From: Pseudomonas japonica
GTDB lineage: Bacteria; Pseudomonadota; Gammaproteobacteria; Pseudomonadales; Pseudomonadaceae
Assembly: GCF_900188455.1 (NCBI RefSeq)
Contig: NZ_FZOL01000017.1
Location: 62,001 to 126,000, forward strand
DNA length: 64,000 nt
Direction of reading: 5' to 3'
Shown here: positions 37,321 through 46,845 of the stretch, piece after piece
Layout: every line of letters starts with the position of its first letter
Position numbering within the stretch: the stretch's first letter is position 1
Program-made: the position numbers and the translations under genes
The notes under the pieces: generated by a model
Told to the model about the DNA's origin: nothing
Databases searched by the model: none
Seen by the model: only the letters and a program-made list of their open reading frames with translations

Positions 37321-37715
37321 TCAGAGCCCTCGAGATCGAGCGCCGCCCGCGCGGCGCATCGCTGTGCATGACGATGCTCTTCTAGTGCCCTTGAGATCGA
37401 GCGCCGTCCACACGGCGCTTCGCGAGCAAGCTCGCTCCCACAGTTTGTTGCAACGCGCCATGGCCTGTGGGATTTGGGTTGTCAGCCTTTGTTTTTTCGG
37501 CGAGGCTGTTGGGTTCGACTCGGTATCGAGTCGAACACACAAAGCGGTCAATGGCGGTCTATCAGACATAGGTTCGTTGCAACAAACTGTGGGAGCGAGC
37601 TTGCTCGCGAAGCGCCGTGCGGACGGCGCTCGGTCTCAAGGGCGCTAGAGAAACATCGTCATGCACAGCGATGCGCCGCGCGGGCGGCGCTCGATCTCCA
37701 GAGCGCTGCAAGACT
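37321..37715. repeat. Nested long-hairpin REP-type element, copy 3
   Basis: Two inverted-repeat structures, one inside the other. The outer arms (37323-37390 and about 37643-37710) are near-perfect complements and include GAGATCGAGCGCCGCC and GCATCGCTGTGCATGACGA. The inner element at 37387-37643 has its own arms (CCCTTGAGATCGAGCGCCG, closing with GGTCTCAAGGG). Its centre is homologous to copies 1 and 2, in the orientation of copy 1, with a central palindrome at 37514-37535. Arm cores are again compensated (GCGAGCAAGCTCGC against GCGAGCTTGCTCGC). It fills most of the 580 bases between the LysR gene and alkB. Confidence 0.78.
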
Positions 37716-37835
37716 CAAGACCGGCACCTGGCGGCCTCAATACGGTTTCCCGCCAAACCATCAAATAGCTGCCGCGATGCCCCCCCAACACACCACACCT
37801 TTTTCAGCCATGGACACCCGCTGTAACATCCCCCC

Positions 37836-38474
37836 ATGCAAACCGAACTCTTCACCTCCAGCGATCCCCACTGGCTCGGCAAACAGGTCGTGGTCCTGCC
37901 CGGCTTCGTCCTGGACCGGTTCGAGCGCCTGCTGCCGGCGCTGCGCCAGATCGTCCTGGCCGCGCCCTTCCGCAACATGACCACCCCCGGCGGGCGGACC
38001 ATTGCCGTGCGGGTGACCAACTGCGGCGAGCTGGGCTGGATCAGCGACCTGCACGGCTACCGCTACAGCCCCGTCGACCCGCTCAGCGGCAAGCCCTGGC
38101 CGGCGCTGCCCGAGGTGTTCCTGGAACTGGCCCGCAGCGCCGCGCACAGCGCCGGCTTCGAAGACTTCACCGCGGACGCCTGCCTGATCAACAGCTACCT
38201 GCCCGGCAACCGCCTGACCCTGCACCAGGACCGCAACGAGCGCGACTTCAGCCAGCCGATCGTCTCGGTCTCCCTCGGCCTGCCGGCCACCTTCCTGCTC
38301 GGCGGGCACACGCGGGCCGAGCGCACGCAACGGGTGGCACTGCAGCACGGCGATGTGATGGTCTGGGGCGGCGAGGATCGCCTGCGCTTCCACGGTATCC
38401 TCCCGCTCCAGGACGGCCGCCATCCCGTGCTGGGCGCGCGGCGCATCAACTTCACCCTGCGCAAGGCCGGCTGA
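37836..38474 (+). CDS. alkB: DNA alkylation repair 2-oxoglutarate/Fe(II) dioxygenase AlkB
   Basis: 212 residues, normal for AlkB. Iron ligands are His130 and Asp132 (LTLHQDRNE) and His186 (RFHGI); 2-oxoglutarate is held by the Arg in ARRINFTLRK near the C-terminus. Family signatures TNCGELGWISDLHGYRYSP and LINSYLPGNRLTLHQD are intact. It removes methyl groups from 1-methyladenine and 3-methylcytosine in DNA. No ada gene is adjacent. It converges with the amidase gene, three bases apart. Confidence 0.95.
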   Translation: MQTELFTSSDPHWLGKQVVVLPGFVLDRFERLLPALRQIVLAAPFRNMTTPGGRTIAVRVTNCGELGWISDLHGYRYSPVDPLSGKPWPALPEVFLELARSAAHSAGFEDFTADACLINSYLPGNRLTLHQDRNERDFSQPIVSVSLGLPATFLLGGHTRAERTQRVALQHGDVMVWGGEDRLRFHGILPLQDGRHPVLGARRINFTLRKAG

Positions 38475-38477
38475 TGC

Positions 38478-40010
38478 TCAGATCCGCGCCCGGCGCCCGG
38501 CCCATGGCGTGTCCTGTTCCAGCTGGCTGGCCAGGCTGATCAGAGTGCCCTCGCCGCCCAGCCGCGCGGTGAACATCATGCCCACCGGCAGACCGTTTTC
38601 GCTCACCCCCAGCGGCAGGGAAATCGCCGGCTGGCCGCTGACATTGGCCAGCACGGTGAAGCTGGCGCTGCCCATGGCGTGGCGGGCATAGGTCTCCCAG
38701 TCCTGGTCGAGGCTGAGCAGGCCCAGTTGCGGGGTCAGGTTGGCGGTCACCGGAGAGAGGATCAGGTCGAAGCGTTCGAAATGTTTCTCCATAGTCGCGC
38801 CAATGCTTTCGAAGGACTGCCTGGCGCGGTACAGGTCTTCGCCCTTGGCGCCCTGGGCGCGCTCCAGCACCACGCGGGTGATGCGTTCAAGGTCATCGGC
38901 GCCGGCAGCGTGACCGAGTGCCTGTTCGCGGTCGTGGACCAGGCTGAGCAAGGCGGTGCCGATGACCATGCCGTGGGCGCCGAACAGTTGCCGTGGATCG
39001 ACGCCCAGGGTCAGTTCCTCCAGTTCGTGCCCCAGACCTGACAGTTGCTTGATGGTCTTTTCCAGGGTCGCGGCAATCGCCGGTTCCAGCGGTGCCCCGG
39101 TCAGGGACTGGCGGACCACGGCGATGCGCAGCTTGCCCGGATCGCGCTTGAGTTCCTCGACGTAGGCACGCTCCGGCGCCGCGCTCCAGTAGGCGCTGCC
39201 CGGTTCGTGACCGTGCCCGGCATCGAGGAACAGTGCCGTATCGCGCAGGCTGCGCGACACCACGTTGCCCACGCTGGCACCGAACCAGCCCTCGAAATGC
39301 GCCGGGCCGCTGGGGGTGCGATAGCGGCTGGGCTTGAGCCCGACCAGGCCGCAATAGGACGCCGGGATGCGGATCGAGCCACCGCCATCGGTGGCATGCG
39401 CCACCGGCACGATCCCGGCGGCCACCGCGGCGGCCGCGCCACCGGAAGAACCGCCGGCGCTGTGACCGACATTCCACGGGTTGCGGGTCTGGCCCCAGGC
39501 CAGGGATTCGGTGGTGGTGGTCAGGCCGAATTCCGGGCAGGTGGTCTTGCCGAACGGCACCGCGCCGGCACGCTCGTAGCGGGCGATCAGGGTGCTGGTG
39601 TGGCTGGCGGGCGGCGCGTTCCTGAACAGGCGGCTGCCGTTGCTGGTGGACGTGCCCTGCAGGTAGGTATTGAGGTCCTTGAGCAGCAGCGGCACCCCGG
39701 CCAGGGCGCCCTGGGCCTGCTGGCCGGCGGCACGGCGCTGGGCCAGCAGGTTGCGCGCGTAGTCCTCGTGGAGCATGTTCACCGCGCGCACCCGCGGATC
39801 GACCAGGGCATTGTGCGCCAGGGCTGCGTTCAGCAGGGCCTCGGGCGTGAGTTCGCCACGGCGCACGGCCTCGGCCATGGCCCAGGCATCGAGGGACTGG
39901 TAGTCGGCGGCGGACAGTTCGCCCGCCTGGGCGAAACGGCCGAACAGGCTGACGCCGGCGGCGATGGCGCTGGCCTTGAGCACGGTGCGACGAGGGATTC
40001 TGGTGGTCAT
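38478..40010 (-). CDS. Amidase-signature-family hydrolase with a Tat-type signal
   Basis: 510 residues from ATG 40010. The N-terminus RIPRRTVLKASAIAAGVSLFG carries a twin-arginine motif and hydrophobic core, so export to the periplasm is expected. The catalytic triad is in place with correct spacing: Lys111 (PLLLKDLNT), cis-Ser188 (HSAGGSSGG) and nucleophile Ser212 (DGGGSIRIPAS). Such enzymes cleave linear or cyclic amides (the 6-aminohexanoate cyclic dimer hydrolase type has the same layout). GAGAAGG lies 11 bases upstream. It follows a chemoreceptor gene by 62 bases, which may reflect sensing of its substrate or product. Confidence 0.9.
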   Translation of the reverse strand: MTTRIPRRTVLKASAIAAGVSLFGRFAQAGELSAADYQSLDAWAMAEAVRRGELTPEALLNAALAHNALVDPRVRAVNMLHEDYARNLLAQRRAAGQQAQGALAGVPLLLKDLNTYLQGTSTSNGSRLFRNAPPASHTSTLIARYERAGAVPFGKTTCPEFGLTTTTESLAWGQTRNPWNVGHSAGGSSGGAAAAVAAGIVPVAHATDGGGSIRIPASYCGLVGLKPSRYRTPSGPAHFEGWFGASVGNVVSRSLRDTALFLDAGHGHEPGSAYWSAAPERAYVEELKRDPGKLRIAVVRQSLTGAPLEPAIAATLEKTIKQLSGLGHELEELTLGVDPRQLFGAHGMVIGTALLSLVHDREQALGHAAGADDLERITRVVLERAQGAKGEDLYRARQSFESIGATMEKHFERFDLILSPVTANLTPQLGLLSLDQDWETYARHAMGSASFTVLANVSGQPAISLPLGVSENGLPVGMMFTARLGGEGTLISLASQLEQDTPWAGRRARI

Positions 40011-40072
40011 CTGAGGTTGAGCCTTCTCGTTATTGATAATTGGAAGCGACGCGAATCCTGGCAGGCGCGGAT

Positions 40073-41728
40073 TCATCCGCCCACATTGAACCGCGCCGAC
40101 AAGCGATCCAGCGCCTGCGCCAGTTGCTCCAGGTCCGCCGCCGCCAGCGCACTGCGCCCGGCGCTGGCCGACAGCGCACCGGTGCCCGCCGAGACGTTCT
40201 CGACCCGCAGCACCATCTCGCGGGTCACCCGCACCTGCTCGTCGATCACCGTGGCGATGGTATCGACACTGCGGATCACGTCATCGGTGCCGCTGCGGAT
40301 CTGCGCCACGGAATCGCCGGCCTCGTGGGCCAGGTTGACCCCGTCACGCACCCGCAGCACCACCCGGCCCATGCCGTCGACGACGGCGCGGGTACCTTCC
40401 TGGATGCGCTGCACGGTCAGGTCGATCTCGCCGATGGAACGCCCGGTGCGCTGGGCCAGCAGGCGCACCTCGTCGGCCACCACGGCGAAACCGCGGCCCT
40501 GCTCCCCTGCCCTGGCCGCCTCGATGGCGGCATTCAGGGCCAGCAGATTGGTCTGCTCGGCGATATTGCGAATCACGTTGAGCACGTCGCTGATCTCGTC
40601 GGAAAAACCTTCCAGCTGGTGAATATGCACGGCGGTGTCGCTGATCACATCGCTGATACGGTTCATCTCCTGGGCCATGTCGCGGATGAAACCCTCGCTC
40701 TTGCCCGAGCGTCCCGCCGAATGCTGGGTGATGTCGCGGGATACGCCGACATGGGTTTCCACCTCGCCGATCGAGCCGGACAGGTGTTCGACCGCGCTGG
40801 AGATTCCGCGCACCGCTTCCGCCTGTTGCTGGGTGGCCTGCGCGGCCAGTTCCGCCGACTCCGCCAGGTGCGCGGCTTCGCGACTGACCCGTTGCACCAG
40901 TTCGCGCATCTGCCAGATCAGCCCGTGCAGGCTGTCGCGCATGGCAACGATATCGCCGAGCATGCGCCCGAATTCGTCGTTGCCCTGCACCACGATCTGC
41001 CGCGACAGGTCGCCGGCGGCGATGGCCTGCATGCTGCTGGCCGCCTGGCTGAATGCGCGGCGCAAACGCGTGAGGGTGGTGAGCGCGGTGGCACTGCCGG
41101 CCACCACGCCAAGCACGCCCAGCAGCAGGTAGGCCAGCACCGTGTTGCGATAGCGCTGCTGCGCCGCTTCATAGGCCAGTTCCGCCGCGCTCTGCTGCAG
41201 GGCCTGCAACTTGCCCAGCTCGGCCCCGGCGGCGCTGCCGGCGGGCTCGGCCACGCGCAGGAAGGAAATGATCCCCGGCAGGCGAAAATCCCCGGCGCGC
41301 AGCGACTCCATGAGAATGCCCAGTTCTTCGCTCCAGGTGCCGTAGTGCTCGTCGAATGCCGTGGCCACGGCCAGCTCCTCGGCACTCAACTGACGCTGCC
41401 GGTAAGCGCCCCAGAGCCGCGACAGCTCGCGGTTGTTGGCGTCGATGCTGCCCAGGGTGAGCTCCACCGAGCGGTCGAAGGCCGCCATCAGCGGGCCTTC
41501 CGGGTCATGCAGCACGGCGAGCAGGGCCAGGCGCCGGCTTTCGTCGAGGCGGTGCTGGATCTCGCCGAAGCTCAGCAGGGTCGCCAGGTTGTCTTCGTTG
41601 ATGGTGCGCAGGCTGTCGCGGGCCTGTTGCAGGCCGTAGACGCCAAAGCCCACCGCGGCAACGAACAGCGCGGTGGCCAGCAGCGCCCACAGCCACAGGC
41701 GCTGGGCAATGGTGATGGACTTGAACAC
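40073..41728 (-). CDS. Methyl-accepting chemotaxis protein
   Basis: 551 residues. Transmembrane helix 1 (about 11-30), a periplasmic four-helix-bundle-like sensor of about 160 residues, helix 2 (about 192-213), HAMP, then a long cytoplasmic signalling domain with the canonical hairpin tip RNIAEQTNLLALNAAIEAARAGEQGRGFAVVADEVR. It signals through CheW/CheA to the flagellar motor. It sits between an aldehyde dehydrogenase and an amidase on the same strand, so its ligand may be a related aromatic or amide compound; that is only a guess from position. Confidence 0.94.
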   Translation of the reverse strand: MFKSITIAQRLWLWALLATALFVAAVGFGVYGLQQARDSLRTINEDNLATLLSFGEIQHRLDESRRLALLAVLHDPEGPLMAAFDRSVELTLGSIDANNRELSRLWGAYRQRQLSAEELAVATAFDEHYGTWSEELGILMESLRAGDFRLPGIISFLRVAEPAGSAAGAELGKLQALQQSAAELAYEAAQQRYRNTVLAYLLLGVLGVVAGSATALTTLTRLRRAFSQAASSMQAIAAGDLSRQIVVQGNDEFGRMLGDIVAMRDSLHGLIWQMRELVQRVSREAAHLAESAELAAQATQQQAEAVRGISSAVEHLSGSIGEVETHVGVSRDITQHSAGRSGKSEGFIRDMAQEMNRISDVISDTAVHIHQLEGFSDEISDVLNVIRNIAEQTNLLALNAAIEAARAGEQGRGFAVVADEVRLLAQRTGRSIGEIDLTVQRIQEGTRAVVDGMGRVVLRVRDGVNLAHEAGDSVAQIRSGTDDVIRSVDTIATVIDEQVRVTREMVLRVENVSAGTGALSASAGRSALAAADLEQLAQALDRLSARFNVGG

Positions 41729-41746
41729 AGTGATTCCTCGCCGGGC

Positions 41747-43168
41747 TCAGTCGGACGTCAGCATGGCCAGCATGGCCGCCTGGAAATGCTCGCCATAGGG
41801 CGGCAGCAGCCCCCATTCGCGACGCGGGTCATGGCTCGGCGCCTTGAATACCGTGCGCATATGGCTGAATTCGAGGAAACCTTCGCGGCCGTGGTAATGC
41901 CCCATCCCGGAGGCCCCGACACCGCCGAACGGCGCGTCGTGCATGGCCGCGTGCAGCATCACGTCGTTGAGGGTGACGCCGCCGGACAGGGTGTGGTCCA
42001 GCACGCGACGCTGCTCGTCGGGATCCTGGCCGAAATAGTAAAGCGCCAGCGGTCTGGGTCGGGCATTGATCTCGTCGATCACCGCGCCGAGGTCGTCGTA
42101 ACCGAGCACGACCATGGCCGGCCCGAAGATCTCCTCGTGCAGGATGCGGCTGTGCGCCGGGGGATCGATCACCAGGCGCAGCGGACGCCGGCGCTGCTCC
42201 GCGCTGGCCGGCAGCTCGTGCGGCAGCGACTCGATGCGCGCCCCCAGCGCCCGGGCATTCTCGATATAGCCCTCGACCCGGGCCAGGTGCCGCGGGTTGA
42301 CCACCGCCACCACATCCGGGTTGTCGGCGATGCTCGGGTGCAGGCTGGCATAGGCCGTGCGCAGCGCCGCGAGGAAAGGTTCCAGCAAGATTCGCGGCAC
42401 ATACAGCAGATCCGGATTGATGCAGATCTGCCCGCCATTGGTGGCCTTGGCCACGGCGATGCTGAAAGCGGCCTGGTCCAGATCGGCGCTGGTCGAGACG
42501 ATCACCGGCGACTTGCCGCCCAGTTCCAGAGTCACCGGCACCAGGTTCTGCGCGGCATTGGCCATCACCGCACGGCCTATGGCGGTGCTGCCGGTGAACA
42601 CCAGGTGATCGAAGGGTTGCGCGGTGAAGGCTTCGGCCAGCGCGGTGTCGCCGGTGACCACCGCTACTTCCAGCGGATCGAGGTGTTCGTCGCACAGGCG
42701 GGCGAGGACCTCGGCGGTGCGCGGGGTGACCTCCGACGGCTTGAGAATCGCCCGGTTGCCCGCCGCCAGCACCGAAGCCAACGGACTGAACAGGGTGAAC
42801 AGCGGCGCGTTCCAGGTGCCGAGAATGCCCACCGTGCCCTTGGGCTGGTACTTGATCCAGGCGGCGGCGCCGAGCTGGTCATAGGGCGGGAATGGCGCGC
42901 GGGGCTCGTCCTGCATCCATTGCTCCAGGTGCGCGCGCGCATGCTTGAGCGAGGCCAGCGCGCCGAGGATGTCGTTCATCAGGGAAAAACCGGCGGGACG
43001 GCCGCCGAAATCGGTGTCCATGGCCTCGGTCAGCACGGCGTGGTGGTTCACCAGCAGGTCGATCACCTGCTGGATGCGCCGCCGCCGGGTGGCGGCATCC
43101 ACCGCTCCCGCGGTATTGAACGCGGCTTTCTGACGCGCCAGCAGTGAAGAGAGGATCGATGAACTCAT
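41747..43168 (-). CDS. Coniferyl-aldehyde-dehydrogenase-like NAD(P)-dependent aldehyde dehydrogenase
   Basis: 473 residues, matching the short ALDH subfamily that includes Pseudomonas CalB. Active-site residues are present: Asn120 (GTWNAPLF), Glu215 (VTLELGGKSPV) and nucleophile Cys249 (NGGQICINPD). The ending LEFSHMRTVFK is typical of the group. It oxidises an aromatic or fatty aldehyde to the acid. AAGGGGGCAAGC precedes ATG 43168. It is divergent from the flavin reductase, with an 18-base perfect palindrome between them. Confidence 0.88.
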   Translation of the reverse strand: MSSSILSSLLARQKAAFNTAGAVDAATRRRRIQQVIDLLVNHHAVLTEAMDTDFGGRPAGFSLMNDILGALASLKHARAHLEQWMQDEPRAPFPPYDQLGAAAWIKYQPKGTVGILGTWNAPLFTLFSPLASVLAAGNRAILKPSEVTPRTAEVLARLCDEHLDPLEVAVVTGDTALAEAFTAQPFDHLVFTGSTAIGRAVMANAAQNLVPVTLELGGKSPVIVSTSADLDQAAFSIAVAKATNGGQICINPDLLYVPRILLEPFLAALRTAYASLHPSIADNPDVVAVVNPRHLARVEGYIENARALGARIESLPHELPASAEQRRRPLRLVIDPPAHSRILHEEIFGPAMVVLGYDDLGAVIDEINARPRPLALYYFGQDPDEQRRVLDHTLSGGVTLNDVMLHAAMHDAPFGGVGASGMGHYHGREGFLEFSHMRTVFKAPSHDPRREWGLLPPYGEHFQAAMLAMLTSD

Positions 43169-43257
43169 GCTTGCCCCCTTGGCAATTGGCCGATTGTCGT
43201 GGCTCTTGCAGCGCCCGATGCGCAAGGTCCACGTTGCCGGCAGAAGCCCCGGCGCGC

Positions 43258-43275
43258 CTCGTCCGATCGGACGAG
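43258..43275. promoter_or_regulatory. 18-base perfect palindrome CTCGTCCGATCGGACGAG (operator candidate)
   Basis: A flawless palindrome centred in the 200 bases between the divergent aldehyde dehydrogenase and flavin reductase genes, 90 bases from one start and 94 from the other. Length and symmetry fit a TetR- or MarR-type dimer site controlling both directions. The same TCGTCCG half-site occurs as a split inverted pair at 1832-1919. Confidence 0.55.
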
Positions 43276-43368
43276 AATCGAGCAAAAGCGTTAGTCCGTT
43301 GAGACGATGTTCGGCGCCTCGTCGCGGCGAATACTGGCCACAGGTAAAACCACTGCATGAGGCCAGTC

Positions 43369-44349
43369 ATGGCAACACAACACCTCAGTTTCGACCCCCA
43401 GGCCTTCCGCGCGGCGCTCGGTACCTTCACCACCGGCGTGACCATCATCACCACCCAGGGCGAGGACGGCGCACCGGTGGGCATCACCGCCAACAGCTTC
43501 AACTCGGTCTCGCTGAACCCGCCGCTGGTGCTCTGGAGCCTGTCCAAGCAGGCCCGCAGCCTGCCGGTGTTCAGCAGCGGCAAGCACTGGAACGTGCATG
43601 TGCTGTCCACCGAACAGGAACGCCTTTCCGGGCGCTTCGCCACCCAGGGCGAGGACAAGTTCGCCGAGATCGAGCTGGACCGCGGCATCAGCGAAGCGCC
43701 GCTGCTGCAGGACTGCACCGCGCGCTTCCAGTGCCGCACGGCCTTCCAGTACGAGGGCGGCGACCATGTGATCTTCGTCGGCGAAGTGCTTGCCTTCGAC
43801 CACAGCGACCGCGCACCGCTGGCCTTCCAGAGCGGCCAGTACGCCCTGACCACACGCAAGCCGCGCAACGAACTGCGCCTGGCGACCACCCCGCCACCGG
43901 AATGCAGCTACACCGAGGACCTGCTCGGCTACCTGCTGGGACGCGGTCATTACCAGGCGCTCAACCTGCTGCGCCAGCTGCTGTGCAACCAGCAACTGGA
44001 CGAGCAGGCGTTCTTCATCCTCGCGGTGCTGTGCATCCGCGACAACCTCGACCTCGCCGAGATCAACACCTTCGTCAGCTACACCGGGCATGTGGTGACC
44101 CTGGCCGGCATGCGCTTCCTCGAACGCCAGCAACTGGTGGCGATCGAGGGCGAGGACGACGACCTGCGCTTCGTGCTCACCGCCAAGGGGCGCGAGACCT
44201 CGCTGCAGCAGGTGGCCCTGGCCAAGGTGGTGGAACAGGAACTCACCGCCAAGCTCGGCCAGGCCGATGCGCAGGCCCTGAAAGTCCTGCTCAAGCGCCT
44301 GATCGTGGTCAGCGACCCCGGCCTGCCCGACCTCTGGGCGCCGCGATGA
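43369..44349 (+). CDS. Flavin reductase with C-terminal MarR-like domain (HPAH C1-like)
   Basis: 326 residues. The first 165 or so form a flavin-reductase-like FMN-binding barrel (FRAALGTFTTGVTIITTQ, PVGITANSFNSVSLNPPLVLWSL). The C-terminal 150 residues resemble a winged-helix MarR domain (LNLLRQLLCNQQLDEQAFFILAVL ... RFVLTAKGRE). This two-domain plan is that of the reductase component (C1) of Acinetobacter 4-hydroxyphenylacetate hydroxylase, where the MarR-like part binds the aromatic effector and stimulates flavin reduction. ATG 43369 has TGAGG upstream. No oxygenase partner is in the window. Confidence 0.85.
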   Translation: MATQHLSFDPQAFRAALGTFTTGVTIITTQGEDGAPVGITANSFNSVSLNPPLVLWSLSKQARSLPVFSSGKHWNVHVLSTEQERLSGRFATQGEDKFAEIELDRGISEAPLLQDCTARFQCRTAFQYEGGDHVIFVGEVLAFDHSDRAPLAFQSGQYALTTRKPRNELRLATTPPPECSYTEDLLGYLLGRGHYQALNLLRQLLCNQQLDEQAFFILAVLCIRDNLDLAEINTFVSYTGHVVTLAGMRFLERQQLVAIEGEDDDLRFVLTAKGRETSLQQVALAKVVEQELTAKLGQADAQALKVLLKRLIVVSDPGLPDLWAPR

Positions 44350-45653
44350 GCGCCGCCGCGCCGGCATTGCCCGCGGCGGCGTCGGGCTGGCGTGACCATG
44401 GCCTGCTGTTGCTGCTGGCCATGGTCTTCGCCGACAACTTCGTCGGCCGGCAGATCCTCGCGGTGATGATCGAACCGGTGAAGGCCGAGTTCGGCGTTGG
44501 CGACACCGCCATGGGCCTGATTTCCGGGCTGGCTTTCGCCGCGGTGTATGCGCTGACGGGGCTGCCGGCGGGGCGCCTGGTGGATCGGCTGTCGCGCACT
44601 CGCCTGCTGGCGCTGTCCTGTCTGCTCTGGGCCCTGGCCACCATGGCCTGCGGCGTGGCCGGCAGCTTCGTGCTGCTGGCCATCGCGCGGATGCTGGTGG
44701 CGGTGAGCGAATCGCCGACCACCTCGGCCTCGCTGTCGCTGATCGCCGACCTGTATCCGCCGCAGCGGCGTTCCTTCGCCATCAGTTGCTTCACCGCCGC
44801 ACCGACCTTCTCCTCGATCATCGGCCTGAGCATCGGCGCCTGGGTCGTCGAGCACCACGGCTGGCGCTTCGCATTCATCGCCCTGGGCGTACCGGCCCTG
44901 GCTTTCGCCGCCGCGCTGGCGTTCGTCGTGCGTGATCCGCCGCGCGGACGCTGGGATCTGACACCGCACCAGCCCTCGCCCTCCCCTGGCCTGCTGCGCG
45001 AGGCTGGTGGGCTGTGGCGGTTGCCGGCCTATCGGCAGCTGATTCTCGCCGGCGGGCTGACCACCCTCAGCTCCTATGCCATCGCCATGTGGAACACCAG
45101 CTTCCTGGTGCGCTCCCATGATTTGTCGCTGCAGCACGCGGGCTTGCTGGCCGGGGTGATCTGCGGCACTGCCGCGGGCGTTGGCGGGCTGTTCAGTGGC
45201 TGGCTCAGCGACCGCCTGAGCCGACGCGCCGGGCATTGGCAGTTTTCCATCCCGATCATCGGCCATCTCACCGCGATGTCGGCCCTGGCCACCTACCTGC
45301 TGTGGCCGGACACCCTGCTGCTGCACCTCGGCAGCCTGCCGGTACCGGTGGCGATGCTCTGGTGCGCGCTGTACAGCTTTTTCGCGGTGTGGTGGGTAGC
45401 GCCGTCGTACAACCTGGTGACCCAACTGGTGCCGGCCAATCGCCGGGGGACAGCGATGGCCTTGCAGACCATCGTCAGCACCTTGCTCGGCATCGGTATC
45501 GGGCCGCTGCTGGCCGGGTCGCTCAGCGACCTGCTGCTGCCGGTGGCCGGACAGGACTCGCTGCGTTATGCCCTGTTGCTGGTGAGTTTGCCGGTACTGG
45601 GGGCGGTGTTTTTGCTGGTGCGGACTTCGCGGCGGGTGGTCGAGGGGGGCTAG
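44346..45653 (+). CDS. MFS transporter (spinster-like), coupled to the flavin reductase
   Basis: 435 residues, about 12 transmembrane segments, with ILAVMIEPVKAEFG in loop 1 and GRLVDRLSRTR as motif A. Its ATG overlaps the reductase TGA (ATGA). It is a paralogue of the MFS at 1979-3313. Coupling to an aromatic-sensing reductase suggests uptake of a phenolic or phenylpropanoid compound. The 190 bases downstream to the hydratase stop show no gene. Confidence 0.92.
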   Translation: MSAAAPALPAAASGWRDHGLLLLLAMVFADNFVGRQILAVMIEPVKAEFGVGDTAMGLISGLAFAAVYALTGLPAGRLVDRLSRTRLLALSCLLWALATMACGVAGSFVLLAIARMLVAVSESPTTSASLSLIADLYPPQRRSFAISCFTAAPTFSSIIGLSIGAWVVEHHGWRFAFIALGVPALAFAAALAFVVRDPPRGRWDLTPHQPSPSPGLLREAGGLWRLPAYRQLILAGGLTTLSSYAIAMWNTSFLVRSHDLSLQHAGLLAGVICGTAAGVGGLFSGWLSDRLSRRAGHWQFSIPIIGHLTAMSALATYLLWPDTLLLHLGSLPVPVAMLWCALYSFFAVWWVAPSYNLVTQLVPANRRGTAMALQTIVSTLLGIGIGPLLAGSLSDLLLPVAGQDSLRYALLLVSLPVLGAVFLLVRTSRRVVEGG

Positions 45654-45842
45654 CGGTGTCTATTCGGGGAGCCTGCAGAATTCGCAACAATCCTGCGCCA
45701 GGATTTTCCGAGTCTTTGCAGGCCTTCCATTCACCTGTCCTCGCGGGAGTGACACAGGCGCAGCAGATAAGGTGATCGATCGGGAGAGCGCCGCAAGTCT
45801 CAAGACAGTCACCAGCCAACCCTGATGTGATCTCCCGCCCCT

Positions 45843-46574
45843 CTACTTACCCCTGAAACCCGCAATCGCCTCACGCGCCACATCGCTCTCCAGCATGCGC
45901 ATGAAGACCCGGGCTTCCTCATCGATACGCACCACGACATCGTCGTTCTTCAGCAAGCGCTTGGTCTCGATCAGCGCCTGCAGCGGTTTGCTCGCCAGCT
46001 TGCGCGCCTGGGTCAATGCGCTTTGCAGCACCTGCGAAGGTTCCAGCACTTTGCTCACCAGCCCGGCCCTTGCCGCCGTCTCGGCATCGAAGGGATCACC
46101 CAGCAGCAGCGCCTCGGCGGCACGTTGGTAACCGAACAGACGTGGTAGCAACAGGCTGGAACCCGCCTCCGGGCACAGCCCCAGGTTGACGAACGGCAGG
46201 CTGAAACGGGCGTTGCTGCCGGCGTGAACCAGGTCGCAGTGCAGCAACAGGGTCGTACCGATACCTACCGCGACGCCGCAAACCGCCGCCACCAACGGCT
46301 TCGGAAAAGCCGCGAGCGTGCGCAGGAACTGCCAGACCGGGGCGTCCAGGCTATCCGGCGGCTGGCTGAGAAAATCGCCCAGGTCGTTGCCGGCGGAAAA
46401 TGCCTGCTCGCTGCCGTGAAACAGCACCACCGCGATCCGCGGGTCATCCGCGGCGCGTTGCAGGGTTTCGCTCAGGGTCTGGTACATGGCCACGGTGATG
46501 GCGTTTTTCTTGGCTTCGCGGTTGAAGGTGATGACGAGGACGCCGGAGTCTTCGTGGGTGTGGATATCGGTCAT
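45843..46574 (-). CDS. Enoyl-CoA hydratase/isomerase-family protein
   Basis: 243 residues, crotonase fold. The oxyanion-hole stretches are AFSAGNDLGDFL and GVAVGIGTTLLLHCDLVHAG. A catalytic-type acid is in FVNLGLCPEAGSSLLLPRLFG. The pattern (GND, PEAGSS) is nearer the enoyl-CoA isomerase-like group than classical PaaF/FadB hydratases. It acts on an acyl-CoA in fatty-acid or aromatic side-chain degradation. ATG 46574 is chosen from family length; the ribosome site is weak. It stands alone, facing away from the 47-kb biosynthetic cluster. Confidence 0.88.
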   Translation of the reverse strand: MTDIHTHEDSGVLVITFNREAKKNAITVAMYQTLSETLQRAADDPRIAVVLFHGSEQAFSAGNDLGDFLSQPPDSLDAPVWQFLRTLAAFPKPLVAAVCGVAVGIGTTLLLHCDLVHAGSNARFSLPFVNLGLCPEAGSSLLLPRLFGYQRAAEALLLGDPFDAETAARAGLVSKVLEPSQVLQSALTQARKLASKPLQALIETKRLLKNDDVVVRIDEEARVFMRMLESDVAREAIAGFRGK

Positions 46575-46845
46575 GGTGGGCTCGCTGGTTATGGGGTGGG
46601 TAGCTATAACCGGCGGGAGGGGTTGGGGAAACGTCCGGATTGAGTAGAAGTCTGCTTGCAGCTTCAGCTTGGTAGCCAAGTCCTGGTGAAAAAATTTCAG
46701 AAACCATGGCTGTCAAAACGGAAATTTTGTAAGCGATACGAGAGAGTTCGACGCATTTACTCGACTCCTCTGCGAAACAAGGTTTCGGACCCTCTGAATA
46801 TGCATACTCCCCGGCCCCTCTAAGGAAACCTGCGCATTCATAAAA

